Source: Zygnema cylindricum
Lineage: Eukaryota > Streptophyta > Zygnematophyceae > Zygnematales > Zygnemataceae
Assembly: GCA_037447655.1 (NCBI GenBank)
Contig: JBBHKE010003048.1
Span: 400,036-460,035 of the forward strand
Direction of reading: 5' to 3'
Length of the DNA stretch: 60,000 bases
Position 1 is the stretch's first letter; each line of letters starts with the position of its first letter. Below, piece by piece: positions 9,679 to 22,200 of this stretch. The notes under the pieces are model-generated. The model ran no database searches and was not told the DNA's origin. It saw only the letters and a list, made by a program, of their open reading frames with translations. A program made the translations under genes and the position numbers.

Positions 9679-12600
9679 ATGGTCAGCACTTTATTCTGGT
9701 GGCTGGTCGAGGCCCTCGTGGTGATAGGGTCTCTAGTTCTGCTGTTTTGCGCCGGCTGGTGGTTTCTGAATGCCAAGCTTTACAAGGATTATGAGGAGAA
9801 GGCTCGCGCTGCAGATGCGCTTTTCTGCGCCGTGTTCGCACTCAGCTGCAACTTGCTGCAGCTCGTGCTGTTCGAGATTCTGCCGGTGCTCGACCGCAGG
9901 TCAGGACGTCCAGTGCTAGGATTGTCAGTGTTCTGTGTCTTTTGCATGTCTGGATAATTGTATTCATCAATGGTCATATATTTACTTTTGTAGACTGAAA
10001 AAGCAAGAGCACGCGGAAATCTTACCAAATGAATGCTTGAAATCCTGGAAAATTACAAGAAGATTGCGAAAACTAGCCAGAAAGCATTTTTTTTTTACGA
10101 AATCAAAAATGTAGCATCAAATGTATATGCGATGCTGTCATAACCCGGTTAAACTGGTTTTTATCTCAAACGTTCAAATCCTGTTCAAACGATCATTATG
10201 CCATCTATGAAATTTGGGGAGCGTGAAGTACAAAATTACCGGTACATAAATTTGACTAAATTGAGTCACAAATGTTGTACAATTTTGATTGCATGCCATG
10301 TTGTCTCATTTGAATGCCCACCAATGTTTTGATTAAACGTTAGGTTCTATGTTTAATGGTTTTTAAAAAATAATATGCTAAATTCTATTGTATTGATTTG
10401 GCCAATATTGTCGTTGTACATATTCAACGATCAATGTTGAAAATTGAATATCCATCGAGATGAAAGTTGAACTTTTATGGAAATGTTGAAATTCAAATGT
10501 CATTTATTTCTCAGGTCCAACCATGGAATCCAAAGATACATCCATCCATTTTGAAAGTTATTGTCTGATTCTATGCTAAATAAAACTTGTCAGGACATTC
10601 CTATCCAAAGTTCAATGAGTTTTACTGATTCACCATTTATCAGTTTAACACAAGTTTTTGAAGGTTAAAAAGGGTTAATCGATCAATCAAGAGTGTTTAA
10701 GCATTTAAACGGTCGTTTAAACGGCAAAAGGTTCTAGAGGTGCTGCTTAGATTCAACACTGGTATATGCATGCTATATGGGATTTGTGCACTATCAATAG
10801 TTGATGGATAGAGTAGGGACTATGTTTTGTTTCAAGAAAGACCTCCCTACAAGACTGTATAGTGGGACTCAATCCCTCGTGTACTTGGCATGTTTCAGGC
10901 TAAGGTCCATACTTTTTGTAGATCACATTATGGCTGAGTTTTTGGTAATAAATGTTGGACGCCAAACCACAATGTTATCAAGCTTTAGAGCGTTTCATCA
11001 TCTTGGTGTTCATCTAGAAACAAAACAGGAGTACTTGTGGAATATTAGTGTCTCATTGTCACTTCAATCTTAAAACTTTAAGGAACCAGAACACTTCATC
11101 ATCTTATTTATTGATGATTAACATTCCTATACATTAGCATTTTAAGGCGATGACATTAAACAAACACGGAATTTGGCCCCATGGAAGAAAGTTAGCATAG
11201 TTTACCTTACCATTGAGTAAAGACAAAATCTCGTTAGTCTCATTTGCATGCTGAATCAATTTAGAGTGGCTAGGGGAACTTGAGTGAAAAAGGGCCAAGA
11301 GTGAAGGGAAGGGTGGAGGTTTGGACTTCTGATATAGGCCATGTCATAATGTCTTAACTTTGTGAGCTTTGAATATATGGGAGAGGGAAGGACGAACATG
11401 ACCATTGCTATTCAAAGCGAGAAGTTGTGCTGGAACATTTGCATGTGACGCTAAGCCTAAATCAACAGATCATATTGAGATTGATCCTCATCTTTGTGCA
11501 GCTTTTCTTGACCATACCACGATCCTCTTAGTTGCTGGGTGAAATTTGTAGAAAAAGTAAAATATTGCTTTGTTTTGTTCAGGTTTTTCTGAGTTCGACT
11601 GTTTTGTGACTGATTAGCTTCATTGCAATAGCAGAACTCTTTTAAGGTCGTCATCTAATGCATAGTTGAGTAATATTTGCATTTGTATGAGGCACAAGAG
11701 TTAACAGTTTGCATTGGATTGCGGATGCAGTGCACGGCTTTTGAATTGGAGAATAGACCTCTTCTGCCTCATCACACTTCTGGTTTTTGTGTTGCCATAC
11801 TATCACTGCTTTATGATCCTCCGCGATAATGGTAAACTTTTGTATCCCTTTGGACTTGCTCATCAAAACTCTTAAACTCTTCCATCTAGAGTGTATATCG
11901 TAGAGTGAATTGCATTTGTTGAGTTGATAGTAGTCGTGGTGTATATATTTCTGTAGACTTTAAGCTTTCTTGATGATGGTTTAAGCATACCATGAGTTGA
12001 ATCTCTGATATGCTTTAACATTCTGACACTCTTCAACTGGTTTCTTTCTGCAACCATTTTTTTCTGGTTTCGGTATGTCTGTCTAGTACAGAGCTTGAAG
12101 TTTTATGAAGGCCTCCCTGTTCTCAGCATAAACGTGATTTTTTTTCAGCCTATCCTGAAGGTTCATGGAAATTGTTGAACGTCACGAGCTAGCCAGAATC
12201 CTTAATTAACTTACATGCCATACACCCAGGAGTCTCATATTCTTAGTGGTTCACATGCACTTTGTCATGCGATGATCCTTCAGTATCTATCATCTCTTAC
12301 AAGCAAGTGGCAGATAAGATGTGTGAGTTACATTTGTTTGCACATGGGAGGAATCAGCAAAAATTATAAGTTTTGCTTTAATGGAGATGACGTGACTAAC
12401 GGTTTGATTAGTTTATTGTGGTGAGCTGGTCACAGGCATGCGAAGAGATAGGGCGGCAGTTGGGGCTCTATTCTTTTTGGCGGCTTTCCTTTATGCTTTC
12501 TGGCGCATGGGCATCCACTTTCCTATGCCCTCGCCTGACAAAGGTAAGGTGCTGTGCAAGGGTGTCTAGCAATTAATTTATAGTTGGGTCTGTTGGATGC

Positions 12601-15600
12601 CTGGGGAAGGCTTTGGGCATTGTCTTATTCTTATTGTGGAAGACGTGTGTTTGTGTCAAGGATATTGGTTTCAGGCAATAAAACATACAATTCATAGGAT
12701 AGCACGTGTGCAAGTGGATAGTGCACTATTAAACTTGTATATCAGAGTTCTACATTAGTCTGTGATGGACGGTTGTATTGCTTCACAAGCTAGTATTTTG
12801 ATCTTGCTGTTTTCTGCCTGGCTACTCAGAAGGTTTCCTTTTGCTTTGCACCAATGTAGCATTGCCAGGTTGTCAGATTGTTGTCAGGATCAACCCGTTC
12901 GAGAATAGACACAGCTGTATGTCTTCTAGTGTTCTCAATGTTGCTTTGGAGATTTTTCTTTCGAAGGTCTTTTTTCCTATTTAAACGCAGTATTTGTATT
13001 GTTAGGACCTTTCAGCGTATTGCATTGTTGTGACATTGTAATCTGTACTATCCTATACATCGAATCGATTGTGTCATCTCGACTTCTACTTGTTACTCTT
13101 TTTTTGAATGGGCTGTTTCTCAGTTTTTGGCTGCTTGTCCAGTTGAGTCTCGCATCAGCTTTAGTAGTGTGACAAGAAATCCTTGTTTTTTGAGGCCTCA
13201 TAATCTCCCTACCTCTTTATCACTTCTCAAACAAAGTCTGTATGCAATTTTTGGTTCGACATTCCATTGGTGGATCTCCTTTCTGGCTATGTTCTTCTTT
13301 CTTTCTTCTTTCCCTTCTTTCTTTCTAACAGGCATTCTTGTGTCCATTTGTCCTGCAGGATTTTTCACGGTGGCTCAGTTAGTTAGCCGGGTAGGCGTCA
13401 TCGGCGTCTCACTTATGGCCGTACTCTCTGGCTCCATTTTCCTTCCCTTTGTCCATTCCACTCCTCCCTCCCCCTCCCTCTCCCTCTCCCTTCCCTCAGG
13501 TAGCTCACTATTCTCCTCGGCATGCGCAGGGAGATAGAAGTGGAGGACATCGCCATGCTTGAGAGGCGCCTCATGCAGGCCATGGAGCTGTGTGTGGGGA
13601 AGAAAAAACGCATCGTTCTCGCTCGAATGGAACTGGAAAGCAAGCAGGGGAGACATCCGGTGGGAACTCTTATGGTCTGTTTTGTACGGTCTTTTTTTGT
13701 ACCGCCTTTTTTGTATGGTCTTTTTTGTATTATTCTTTTTGTGTGGTCTTTTTTTTCTCATTATGGTGCTCTCAGGAGGTTTTTGTGTTTCTTTCTGATG
13801 CATTTTGTACTTGTAAACTGCGCATCCTCTTACTATGCGGACTCTCAAAGCGTCAGGCTTGGGAATGATGGACTAGGATGGACTATCGATCTTTTGGGGC
13901 GTCATATATTTCATGGTACCATTGTTCATAGTTTGTCATAGCTGCCTGTGGACATTGGCTTCTGTCTCTCTCCTCCCCTCCCTTCTCCTCTCTCCTCTCC
14001 TCTTCTCCCCTCTTGGAGCTGACGAGCACATGCCGTATCTCACCCCCTCTGAGTCTGTGGCAGGCTCGGGAAGCCGAGGAGGGATCGTTTTTGCAGCGCC
14101 TTGTGGACACTGTGGTGGGCAGTGCCCCCCTTCAAGGCAGGGTGTTCTCCTGCCGTTGCTGCATTATTATTATTATCTTAATTATGATAATTATGATTAT
14201 TATTATTGTTCTTAGTATTGTCATTATCACTACACCGCTAAACATTACTAGTGTTAAAGTTTTTTGTAAGTGTTTTTAGTGTTTTCTCCACTTAAAACAT
14301 ATTTTCTTCCTGCACATTTGTCGGATTGTCAATCCGATGGTTGTTTTTCAAAGGCAAGATTCTCAGCTTCCTATTGGTGGTATCTGATTGACAATCCGAC
14401 ATGTGTGTACGGAGAAAAGATGTTTTAAGTGGCGAAAAAAACTTTAACACTAATAACAATGAGCAGTGAAGTATTGCGTTGTTACTTTGATGCATTTTTG
14501 CATCATTGCATTACTGCATTGCATTGCCCGACTGACTTTAATAGGGTTTTAAAATCAGAAAGGAACGAGGAAATGTTTTCTTTTAGGGAAGAGGATGAGA
14601 GGGCTTCTGGGAAAGAAAATACTGTATAAGTTCATGTTCAAAAATAAGATTTTTTGTTTGGATTTGAAGAATTCTAGAAGTCATGTCCGCGTCCTGTAGC
14701 CTGTAGGGCAGTATGTTTTGGTGTTAGTTGTTGTCAACCATGTTTTGTCATACTATCAAACTACCAGCACTTGTGATTGACTGAAAATATGAATGTCTTT
14801 TCATGGGCTTTTATGCTATTTTTTTGCTTATTTTTATCATCGGTGGAACTATTCGATCGCTTTTGTAATAGTTTGAGATCACTGATGGGTATCTTGAGCT
14901 CTGGGATGACAATTCAGATATGAAAAGTGTGGAGGCAGAAGTGAGAGCTCTGGAGGATTTAACTAAGAGTCTATTCTTAGAGATTTGTGAACTTCGACAG
15001 GCCAAGGTACATAAAGGGTCTTTTCACGTTAGAGGTTTATATACCAAGATGGTGAAAAAATTCGATTGTTAATTAACTAGGAAATCGTATAGGAACCTTT
15101 TATAATTTGGAAAAGTGGTTTGTCTTCGCTTCCGCAACATGTTGCAACCCAAAAACGGGCTTGCCTTTGTTTTCCTTATGTATACGTTTGGAACGTTTTC
15201 TTGGTTGACCCTTTTTTTTTTTGTAAAATTGTGTTAATAGTTTTTTTCTGTCAATACTTTTTTGTCCAATGGGATGATCGTGTGCAGGAGGCAATGGCAT
15301 ATTCACGCACATGGAAAGGCCACGTGAAAAACTTTTTAGGCTATGCCTGCTCAATTTATTGTGTTTACAAGATGTACAGTGTGAGTCTCCCGGCAATTTT
15401 CGACTCAGAAAGCATAATTGTTGCCTGGTTGCGTCTGAAACTTTGTATGTCATGTTTCAGTTTTTTGGGCTCTTTTTGCAGTCTTGGAGTAGTTATTAAT
15501 TCGGTACTGGTTGTTTTCATGTGCAGTCGTTGAGGAGTGTTATCTTCAAAGAGGTAAACGATTGTCTCAATTGTCTCTTTTCGACTGTCTTTTTTCAGCT

Positions 15601-17094
15601 AACTGTTTCTTTTTTGCCCGTACTGTTTGATCGACGCAAATTTGTCCCAATGAAATGTTTTTGTGGATATGCCTTGTGGCAGAGTTGTTATGACTATTTT
15701 GACCTTTCGATCTTTTGTGTCTTGTCTGTTCAGCTTGGCAGTGGAGACCCTGTGACGAAGACCATCAGTTTTATCTTGCACTTTTTCCACGTCACATTGA
15801 ACGTTGCTCTGTGGTCACAGGTAAGGCTCTTCTCCATGAGGCGTCTGACTCAAGTAGGTCACTGATGATGGTATTATGAATGTATGATTTATTCACTAAC
15901 GATGATTTATGAATGTTGCCATTTTGTGTACTTAGTATGACTTCCAAATTATTGGTCAAAAGTGCAGTGAGATTTGAAACAGGTGTTGTTGAGGATGCGA
16001 TGATTACGCATGATAAACACAATTTGGAAGTCTGCTTTCCTCTCGTTTTAGGACAGTCAGTAGTAAACCCAGCAATGTTTGGAGAGCGAGTGAGAAAAGC
16101 AAAAACTAGAAATTTTAAGCAATGAATGAGAGCACAAAAACCCGAAATGTTTAGAGATGGAGTGAGAAAGCAACATCCGGAAATGTTTAGAGATGGAAGG
16201 AGACATGATGTGCAGATCAATGACGGGTAGGCGGGAACGAGTGTGGTGCAGTATATATCACTGCTCTTCATCGGAATGCTGATAACCATCTCACTGCGAG
16301 GATTCCTTTCCAACCTAATGAAGGTGAGGTAGCCCACAGTTTCCACAGTTTGATAGAGTCAAAGTCGAAGAAAAATTGCAGCAAGGATGATAAAGAGGAT
16401 ATATGTTGGACACTGGACGTGTGACAAATAAAGGGCTTCACAGTTTTTTTATTTCTTTTTTTGTTCTTCAGACAAGGTTTTCTATTGCTATTTTGGACAC
16501 CTTTCTGAAATGAAGGTGTTTTTAGTCTCGTCCTGGAAGCTGCTTTGTGGAAGCTGCCTTTTTGCATTTCACTAGAATGGTTTACGGGACAGGAACTGCA
16601 TTTGGAGTTTAATGGGGAAATTTCCTGGCTTTTCCTATGTTGCAGTTTCTGTTTGCAGTTTCAGGAGGTGGCAGTGGGACCTCCAGCAATGTGGTCCTTT
16701 TCCTCGCAGAGATCATGGGGATGTATTTTGTATCATCTGTGCTGCTCATTCGCAAGAGCTTACCACCAAAATATGGGTACGAAAATTAAACTTCTGCTTC
16801 TGTAATGCTGATTTAGAAGAACCTTAAACCTTAACAGATTGTTGGTTGATGACAAGCAAATGTTTCGTGTTTCAAGTTTCCTATCCTCTTTGTATAACTG
16901 ACTAGGATTTCTTAATGTTCTGCCGATTTGGTGTGGTCAGGACGATCATCAAAGTGGTACTTGGTGGTGATATTCAGTTCAACTTCTATCATCGTTGGTT
17001 TGACGCCATATTCATTGCGAGCTCACTGCTCTCTCTTCTTCTTGTCACTGCCCACCATACCTCCCGACGCACTGACAAGCATCCTGTAGATTAA
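9679..17094 (+). CDS. GTG1: GPHR/GTG-type multi-pass membrane protein
   Basis: The product is a homologue of Golgi pH regulator and Arabidopsis GTG1/GTG2, multi-pass membrane proteins reported as anion channels and as G-protein-related receptors. I read thirteen exons: 9679-9899, 11731-11831, 12436-12543, 13359-13450, 13504-13659, 14064-14141, 14872-15006, 15288-15380, 15527-15553, 15734-15820, 16252-16323, 16646-16776 and 16941-17094. They give 484 aa (Arabidopsis GTG1 is 468). Family landmarks are [15 protein letters not shown] in exon 1, LPYYHC in exon 2, [11 protein letters not shown] in exon 3, the coiled-coil [12 protein letters not shown] in exon 7, SRTWKGHV and [11 protein letters not shown] in exon 8, and [15 protein letters not shown] plus KHPVD at the C-terminus. 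All phases agree. The weak point is exon 4/5: donor TTT|GTCCAT and a 53-nt pyrimidine-rich intron, giving a loop a few residues shorter than in Arabidopsis. Confidence 0.92.
9900..11730 (+). other. GTG intron 1
   Basis: This 1.83-kb AT-rich intron starts GTCAGG and ends GATGCAG. The open frame 10801-11073 inside it has no recognisable domain. I see no complete mobile element here. Confidence 0.7.
14236..14462 (+). mobile_element. MITE (family K) inside GTG intron 6
   Basis: Long imperfect terminal inverted repeats of about 80 bp frame the element. On the left are TTACTAGTGTTAAAG, then CACTTAAAACATATTTTC and TGTCGGATTGTCAATC. On the right the same words recur in reverse complement (GATTGACAATCCGACA, GTTTTAAGTGGCG, CTTTAACACTAATAA). 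The loop in the middle is short. The same terminal words occur in two tandem copies at 36930-37355. No coding capacity is present. Exact ends and target duplication are uncertain. Confidence 0.65.
15527..15553 (+). other. 27-nt microexon of the GTG gene
   Basis: The sequence codes SLRSVIFKE, matching the conserved segment after VYKM in plant GTG proteins. It is bounded by GTGCAG on the left and GTAAAC on the right. Its phase (0/0) matches both neighbours, so skipping it would remove nine residues without a frameshift. Confidence 0.85.
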
Positions 17095-18180
17095 GTTAAG
17101 GCGTTTTGTGGCTCTGTAAACACACCCATGTATTTACCGTAGAAATTCCAATCGCAATTATGTCCAGTTTCAGCTCTCAACCCTCCTCTCCCAACTCTGA
17201 TGAACGTGGATTATTTTATAAATGTTTCGACCACAGATAGAAAGGTTTTGTGCGTTGTTAAAGACAATGTGCTAGGGGGTCGTTAAAGAACGGACAAAAG
17301 CAGAGGATTATGTTCAGTGGATTGAATACGTTATAATGATAAAGAAAGGCATTATTTTAGAGGTTGTTAGTTGCTAGGAGCAGTCAGAATAATTTAGTTT
17401 GTAAAGCCTTTCAAACAAGTAATTTACTGGAGCAAGCAGTTGCCATCAAGTTATCAAGTTATGGTTTATTTGAGTATGAGCTTGCTACCATCAAGTTTTG
17501 TAAATGTTGGTTGTTTATGGGCTGATTTGTCGGAACTTATGGTGGCTACTTTGGCATTTTTGTTGATGTTGCCAACTGGTTGTTTGGTCGAAAAAGTTAA
17601 TGGCACACTCCATTTTATGGGATGTCCTTAAATGCTAATTTGGATGCTATCTCACTTTGACCCAGGGGTAGTTTTCAGACTACTCCCACCTAGAATTTTG
17701 AATGTATGCTCAAAAAGATTTCACTACTGTATGTCTAAAAGCATGTACTTTATGCTAAGTTCAAAAGAGCAAATTCAGCACCGTTGCCCAAAATCTGGTT
17801 ATCATGTCTCATTGGTCCGCCAGGAATCCACCCGAAAATTTAGCATTTCAAAATTTTTGAGGAGCCAAAATGAACCGAGAAGTGTCACGTTACCAGGGGG
17901 TTTCTAGTATGTGTGCGGTACAAAGTGCAAACAATACATACTTAAGTCAGTATTCCGTACTGAAGTACGTACAGTGAGATCGTTACTTTTGTTTTATTGG
18001 TACAATTTCCGGGAATGATAGATACTGGATTTTAAAACTTGCAAAAAAGGAACTAAATTGTACAAATTAAAAAACACAAATCGATATACACACGTCCTTG
18101 CAGTTGAAGATCGTTTCGACATTCAGAGATGGAAATGGTGTTACTTGTGTGGTATAATTAGTGTTGGGTATCGGGTAAAA
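17095..18180. other. 3' flank of the GTG gene
   Basis: This is the downstream half of the convergent interval between the GTG gene and the macro/Sec14 gene. It presumably holds the GTG 3' UTR. Frames at 17440-17907 show no family features. No mobile-element termini were found. Confidence 0.4.
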
Positions 18181-18204
18181 TCATATCGCGATAATTTCGA
18201 TATT

Positions 18205-18310
18205 CGATACATCGAATATCGATCGAGCAGATACCGCGATACATCGAATATCGATCAAGCAGATACCTCGATATATCGAATATCGATCGAGCAGATACCT
18301 CGATATATCG
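18205..18310 (+). repeat. 32-bp tandem repeat
   Basis: Three full units (starting 18205, 18237 and 18269) and 10 bases of a fourth are present. The unit core is CGATAYATCGAATATCGATC followed by RAGCAGATAC. Each unit contains TCGAATATCGA, itself nearly palindromic. It is embedded in further GATA/TATC-rich sequence. Confidence 0.85.
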
Positions 18311-18398
18311 TACCGGGACCAACATAAATTATCGTGATATATATCGCAAAAAATGGATGTCCGTACAGTTAAAGTACAAAAAATTGTACGGATATATA

Positions 18399-18425
18399 CC
18401 CCCCCCCCCCCCCCCCCCCCCCCCC
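18399..18425 (+). repeat. Poly-C tract (27 bases)
   Basis: An uninterrupted run of 27 C follows GGATATATA. Such a run is rare in an AT-rich genome. Its length may be unreliable because homopolymers are poorly called. Confidence 0.9.
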
Positions 18426-18429
18426 ACTT

Positions 18430-19215
18430 GTTTACGCTCTACTCAACCTAAACCAGAGTCTGGGCTGCGTTTCAATCCGAGGTTTATACACTGGTATCAT
18501 AGGTCAGAACATACCACCTGTAGTGCCGAGTCCAATTTCTAGACAGGACTCACAATTTTGCAATACCAGATTGATTCTATCAATTTTGATGTTCTTGATT
18601 GAGACCTAAGGTAAATTGCTAAGGAAAACCATTTCACAACTTTTCGCTCGTTCGAAATATAACTTATCTAAAGTTGAAATGCCAATGGTAGTTATAAATA
18701 CACCTATATACTTGTTGCAACTCTCAAAGTTTTTGTACAAGGTTTCATGTTCTTGAATGAAACAGCTCACCTCAAAAATGCACTCTTGGTTCATTAAATG
18801 TCCAACAATTCCACCCTTATCTCATCAGCTTTCAATAACTAACTCCAAACACCAATGAAAAACACATCCCACGATGAAATTATGGGGATCTCAAACAAAA
18901 GTATTAAGTGGTTCTCATCCCTTGGCACCTACTATCCTTTTTGAGGTCATTAGAACAAACCAATGGTAGACTCAAAGAAACACACATTGTAGCCTTAAAG
19001 AGACCACATTTTTTAAAGAAAGCATGCAAGTCATCATTTCTGCAAGTCACTGGCAAAGCTTGACACATACAACGCTTTGCTTTTCTGGCCTTTATTCAAT
19101 GTGCCTCTCTCAACTATTTTCCCTAGATATGCAGATTCACCTACAGTAATTAGAGAAACAGCATCAGAAAATAAGCCAGATGACGTCCCTGTGCATCGCG
19201 AGGCAATTTGCAAGC
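18430..19215. other. 3' flank of the macro/Sec14 gene
   Basis: AT-rich sequence with no recognisable gene. It presumably contains the 3' UTR of the leftward-reading macro/Sec14 gene that ends at 19216. Confidence 0.4.
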
Positions 19216-22200
19216 TCAAGGAGGACCCCTAAGTCGTCTCCTGTCTGGCCTTTGCCTTGTGTCAAGGCCCACGACGTCTTGAGGGTTCAGTTCCACATCA
19301 CGCCTGCGAAAAAAGAGAAGAAAAAGTTAAAAGGAGAGAGCCAGTCTATCTTGAAAGAAACAAATACCTGAAACGTCAGACATCATGCAGTATCCTTTCT
19401 AACAAAAAATCCTGTTATTTTCACGATTTGGCAAAGTTATCCACATGGACAGGTTCGAATCTTTGCACATTATAACTATCGTTCAGATCATATATTTCAA
19501 TGTGTGAAGACAATTGGAAAAGCTATATCGACACCCTGTACAACACGCATACTGTACGGGAGATAGCGTTTCCAATTGTTTTCGCGCCTTAAACCTTTAG
19601 TTCAGAGTTATCCCGCAAATTTTGGCATGAGAACATACTGGAATACAAACTCGGGTACTGAAAGGTTCTCCCTGGGAACATAGCGGAAGAGGTCCAACAG
19701 CCGGTCAACATATTGAACTTTTCGCCAAACCTGAAAAAAAAATAACTTAAGCAATCGATAAGCAACTAGCAGATTTAGTGAGGTCCTAAAACATGCAAAC
19801 CCAGATTTCCACCCTGTTCCATAAAGGTAGAAGAAGCTTTCTGCGGCTTTTCATTTCTGCATATGCCTTTCTAGTTCCATTAATTTTTTAGACACCTATT
19901 CTGGATCCAAAATTAATTCCATGTAGGTTAAAGTTCACAATGAGGCGAAAAAGGGTCATATATAGGCGGAGTTCTACCAGACTCTTTGTATTTATGACAA
20001 GTTTTTGAAGCATGATGGCAAACAAGTACCAGTTTCAGCTATGTCGCCTTTATTTTCTATGTCACAGGACTTGTAACAGAACCAACAAGATAGAAAAAGA
20101 GGCATAAATCAAAAGATCATCTACATAAGTTTCACCATTTAGCAATAATCCCCCAAGTGTGACACACAAAGTCTACAAAAATCAGGGATTTTATAACTGG
20201 GCACAGAAACTGCAAGGATTTGCACACAGCTTGGTTTAATATTATTGTTTTTGAACCATCCCATATTCCATAACGGGAAAATCATCATTTTTGGTGCTTA
20301 TTTCAAAATCCTGTTTCATCTCTACCCCCTAAATTTGTCTCTTTACTCGCCTAACTATAAAACACATAGCACTGTGTTGTACAATATCAAAATTAAAAAA
20401 CTCACCTCTCCGTCAACTAGAACCTGAAGCCCGGTAATGGCTACTCTGAGGCCCACAGTTGGATGCAGCACATAAATGTTCTGAGGAAACGTCCGAATGA
20501 GACAAAAAGAGCAAGTTAAGAGACCACCTAGAATGAGACAAAAGTAGATTTGCCGTATGTGGGCCATCATGAGATCCCTGTTCTAGCATAGAACGACAAC
20601 AGCAAGAAAATGTCTTTCTCTGCCTCACTGCCAGACATAATAACAAAAGAAAAAAATCTGATGTGGGAGTTGACGCCTGGATATAAAAATGACCAAGTTA
20701 AATGCCTACTGGAAAGTTTCAGCATAAGCAACACCATGTTTCCGTCTGACCTGGAGGTTATGTCTATGCTTTCGTCCAAGGGCCTGTTGAAGGCGTTTCA
20801 TCCAACCAAAATTAGGGTTTCTGTTCTCATTGGTATAAGTGTGGCCGAATCCCCGAGCACAGTATCAAATGACACAACATCGAGCAGATAAGCAAACATT
20901 CATCGTTGGCAATAAAGCCAGAATCATCTTGAACAGTTGAAACTGGCAAAGAGCTGAGTATTATTTCTGGACTATATATTCAGTATGAGAAACACATAAA
21001 GATTCAGTATGACATGTATATTTTGAGAAAGACAACAGCAACGCATTTCCCTTTACGTAACCAGGATAAGAGGCAAGCTAGATGTCCTAATCCTTTTTAA
21101 GACAAACAAGATATCATAACATACTACTCTTCTTCACAATTCACCTAAGCCTTGTTCCGTTTACAACTACTTACTCTCCAGCTTAGGCTCTCAACCACCT
21201 AAAAAAATCATCTCTAGAAGGATGACCAGGGATTGAAGCGCAAGCAAAGAGAAGGGAAAAAAAGAGTGGCTCTCAAACCATAAACTAAAGAATTGCTGTA
21301 TATGGAAATACTCGAGACAAACCTCTTCACTTATTAGCCTATCAGTTTACACATAGAATAGACAAAAAAACGATGCCCCAAATGTGAACTGTCCCCAAGG
21401 TCCTCTGACACATTTCCAACACAAAATATATATTTCATCCATTATTCCTTTTAAGGAGAGATCGAGGAACAAGGACAGAAAAGTTTGACTAGCACAACTC
21501 ACACAGGAAGGTGGGCGTCTGAGTGGAAATAAACAAGTGAATATGGCCTCTGTGTCAAGGACTCAAATTCCTGCAGAGACATAGATAATGGAAGTTGAAA
21601 ACATAAGTCTGCATCAAAATTGACCTTAAACCAACCACTTCTGGTAACTTGTTACCCAACATAAGCCATTTAATCCGTCCAGCAAAAGACAGAACAAACC
21701 TCGTAGCGATGGTCAACTCATAGAGCATCAATTGATGAGTTCACACTTTTCAATGTATCTTGAAAACTATCCCAAGTACCCCAAGTTCTTTTCACCATCT
21801 CAATCATGGCAACAACGGATCATAAAAGAGATGGGCGACCATAGCCAACAGCAAATAACTTAATGAACTGAATTATAAAGGTTGGCCCAGTTTATGCTTG
21901 TTTGAAAGGAACTCTGTTGTCGTATATTACGCTTAATCCCTAAGCTATCTACTGCACTTTATACTGATTAAACCAAATAAAAACCAGTACCTTCAAAGCA
22001 TGCCGTATGGATATCACAACAGAGCAAATCAATTTGAAAGCACACAATTTGGAAAGTTCCAAGGGCTATTTCTAAAAAGTGACTGGTTACCAGTAACTGG
22101 CAGATTAAAAAAACGTTGGCATACGTAGTAAAAAAACAGAGTATTTAGCATACTTTGTAACCGAGAGAGCTATGCAAAGAGTGACCCTGACAAGCATTCC

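Noticed and set aside
13375-13848. A 157-residue open frame on the minus strand opposite GTG exons 4 and 5
   Set aside because: It is the mirror of a pyrimidine-rich intron and conserved GTG exons; its composition (long K, R, E runs) reflects the tract, not a protein family.
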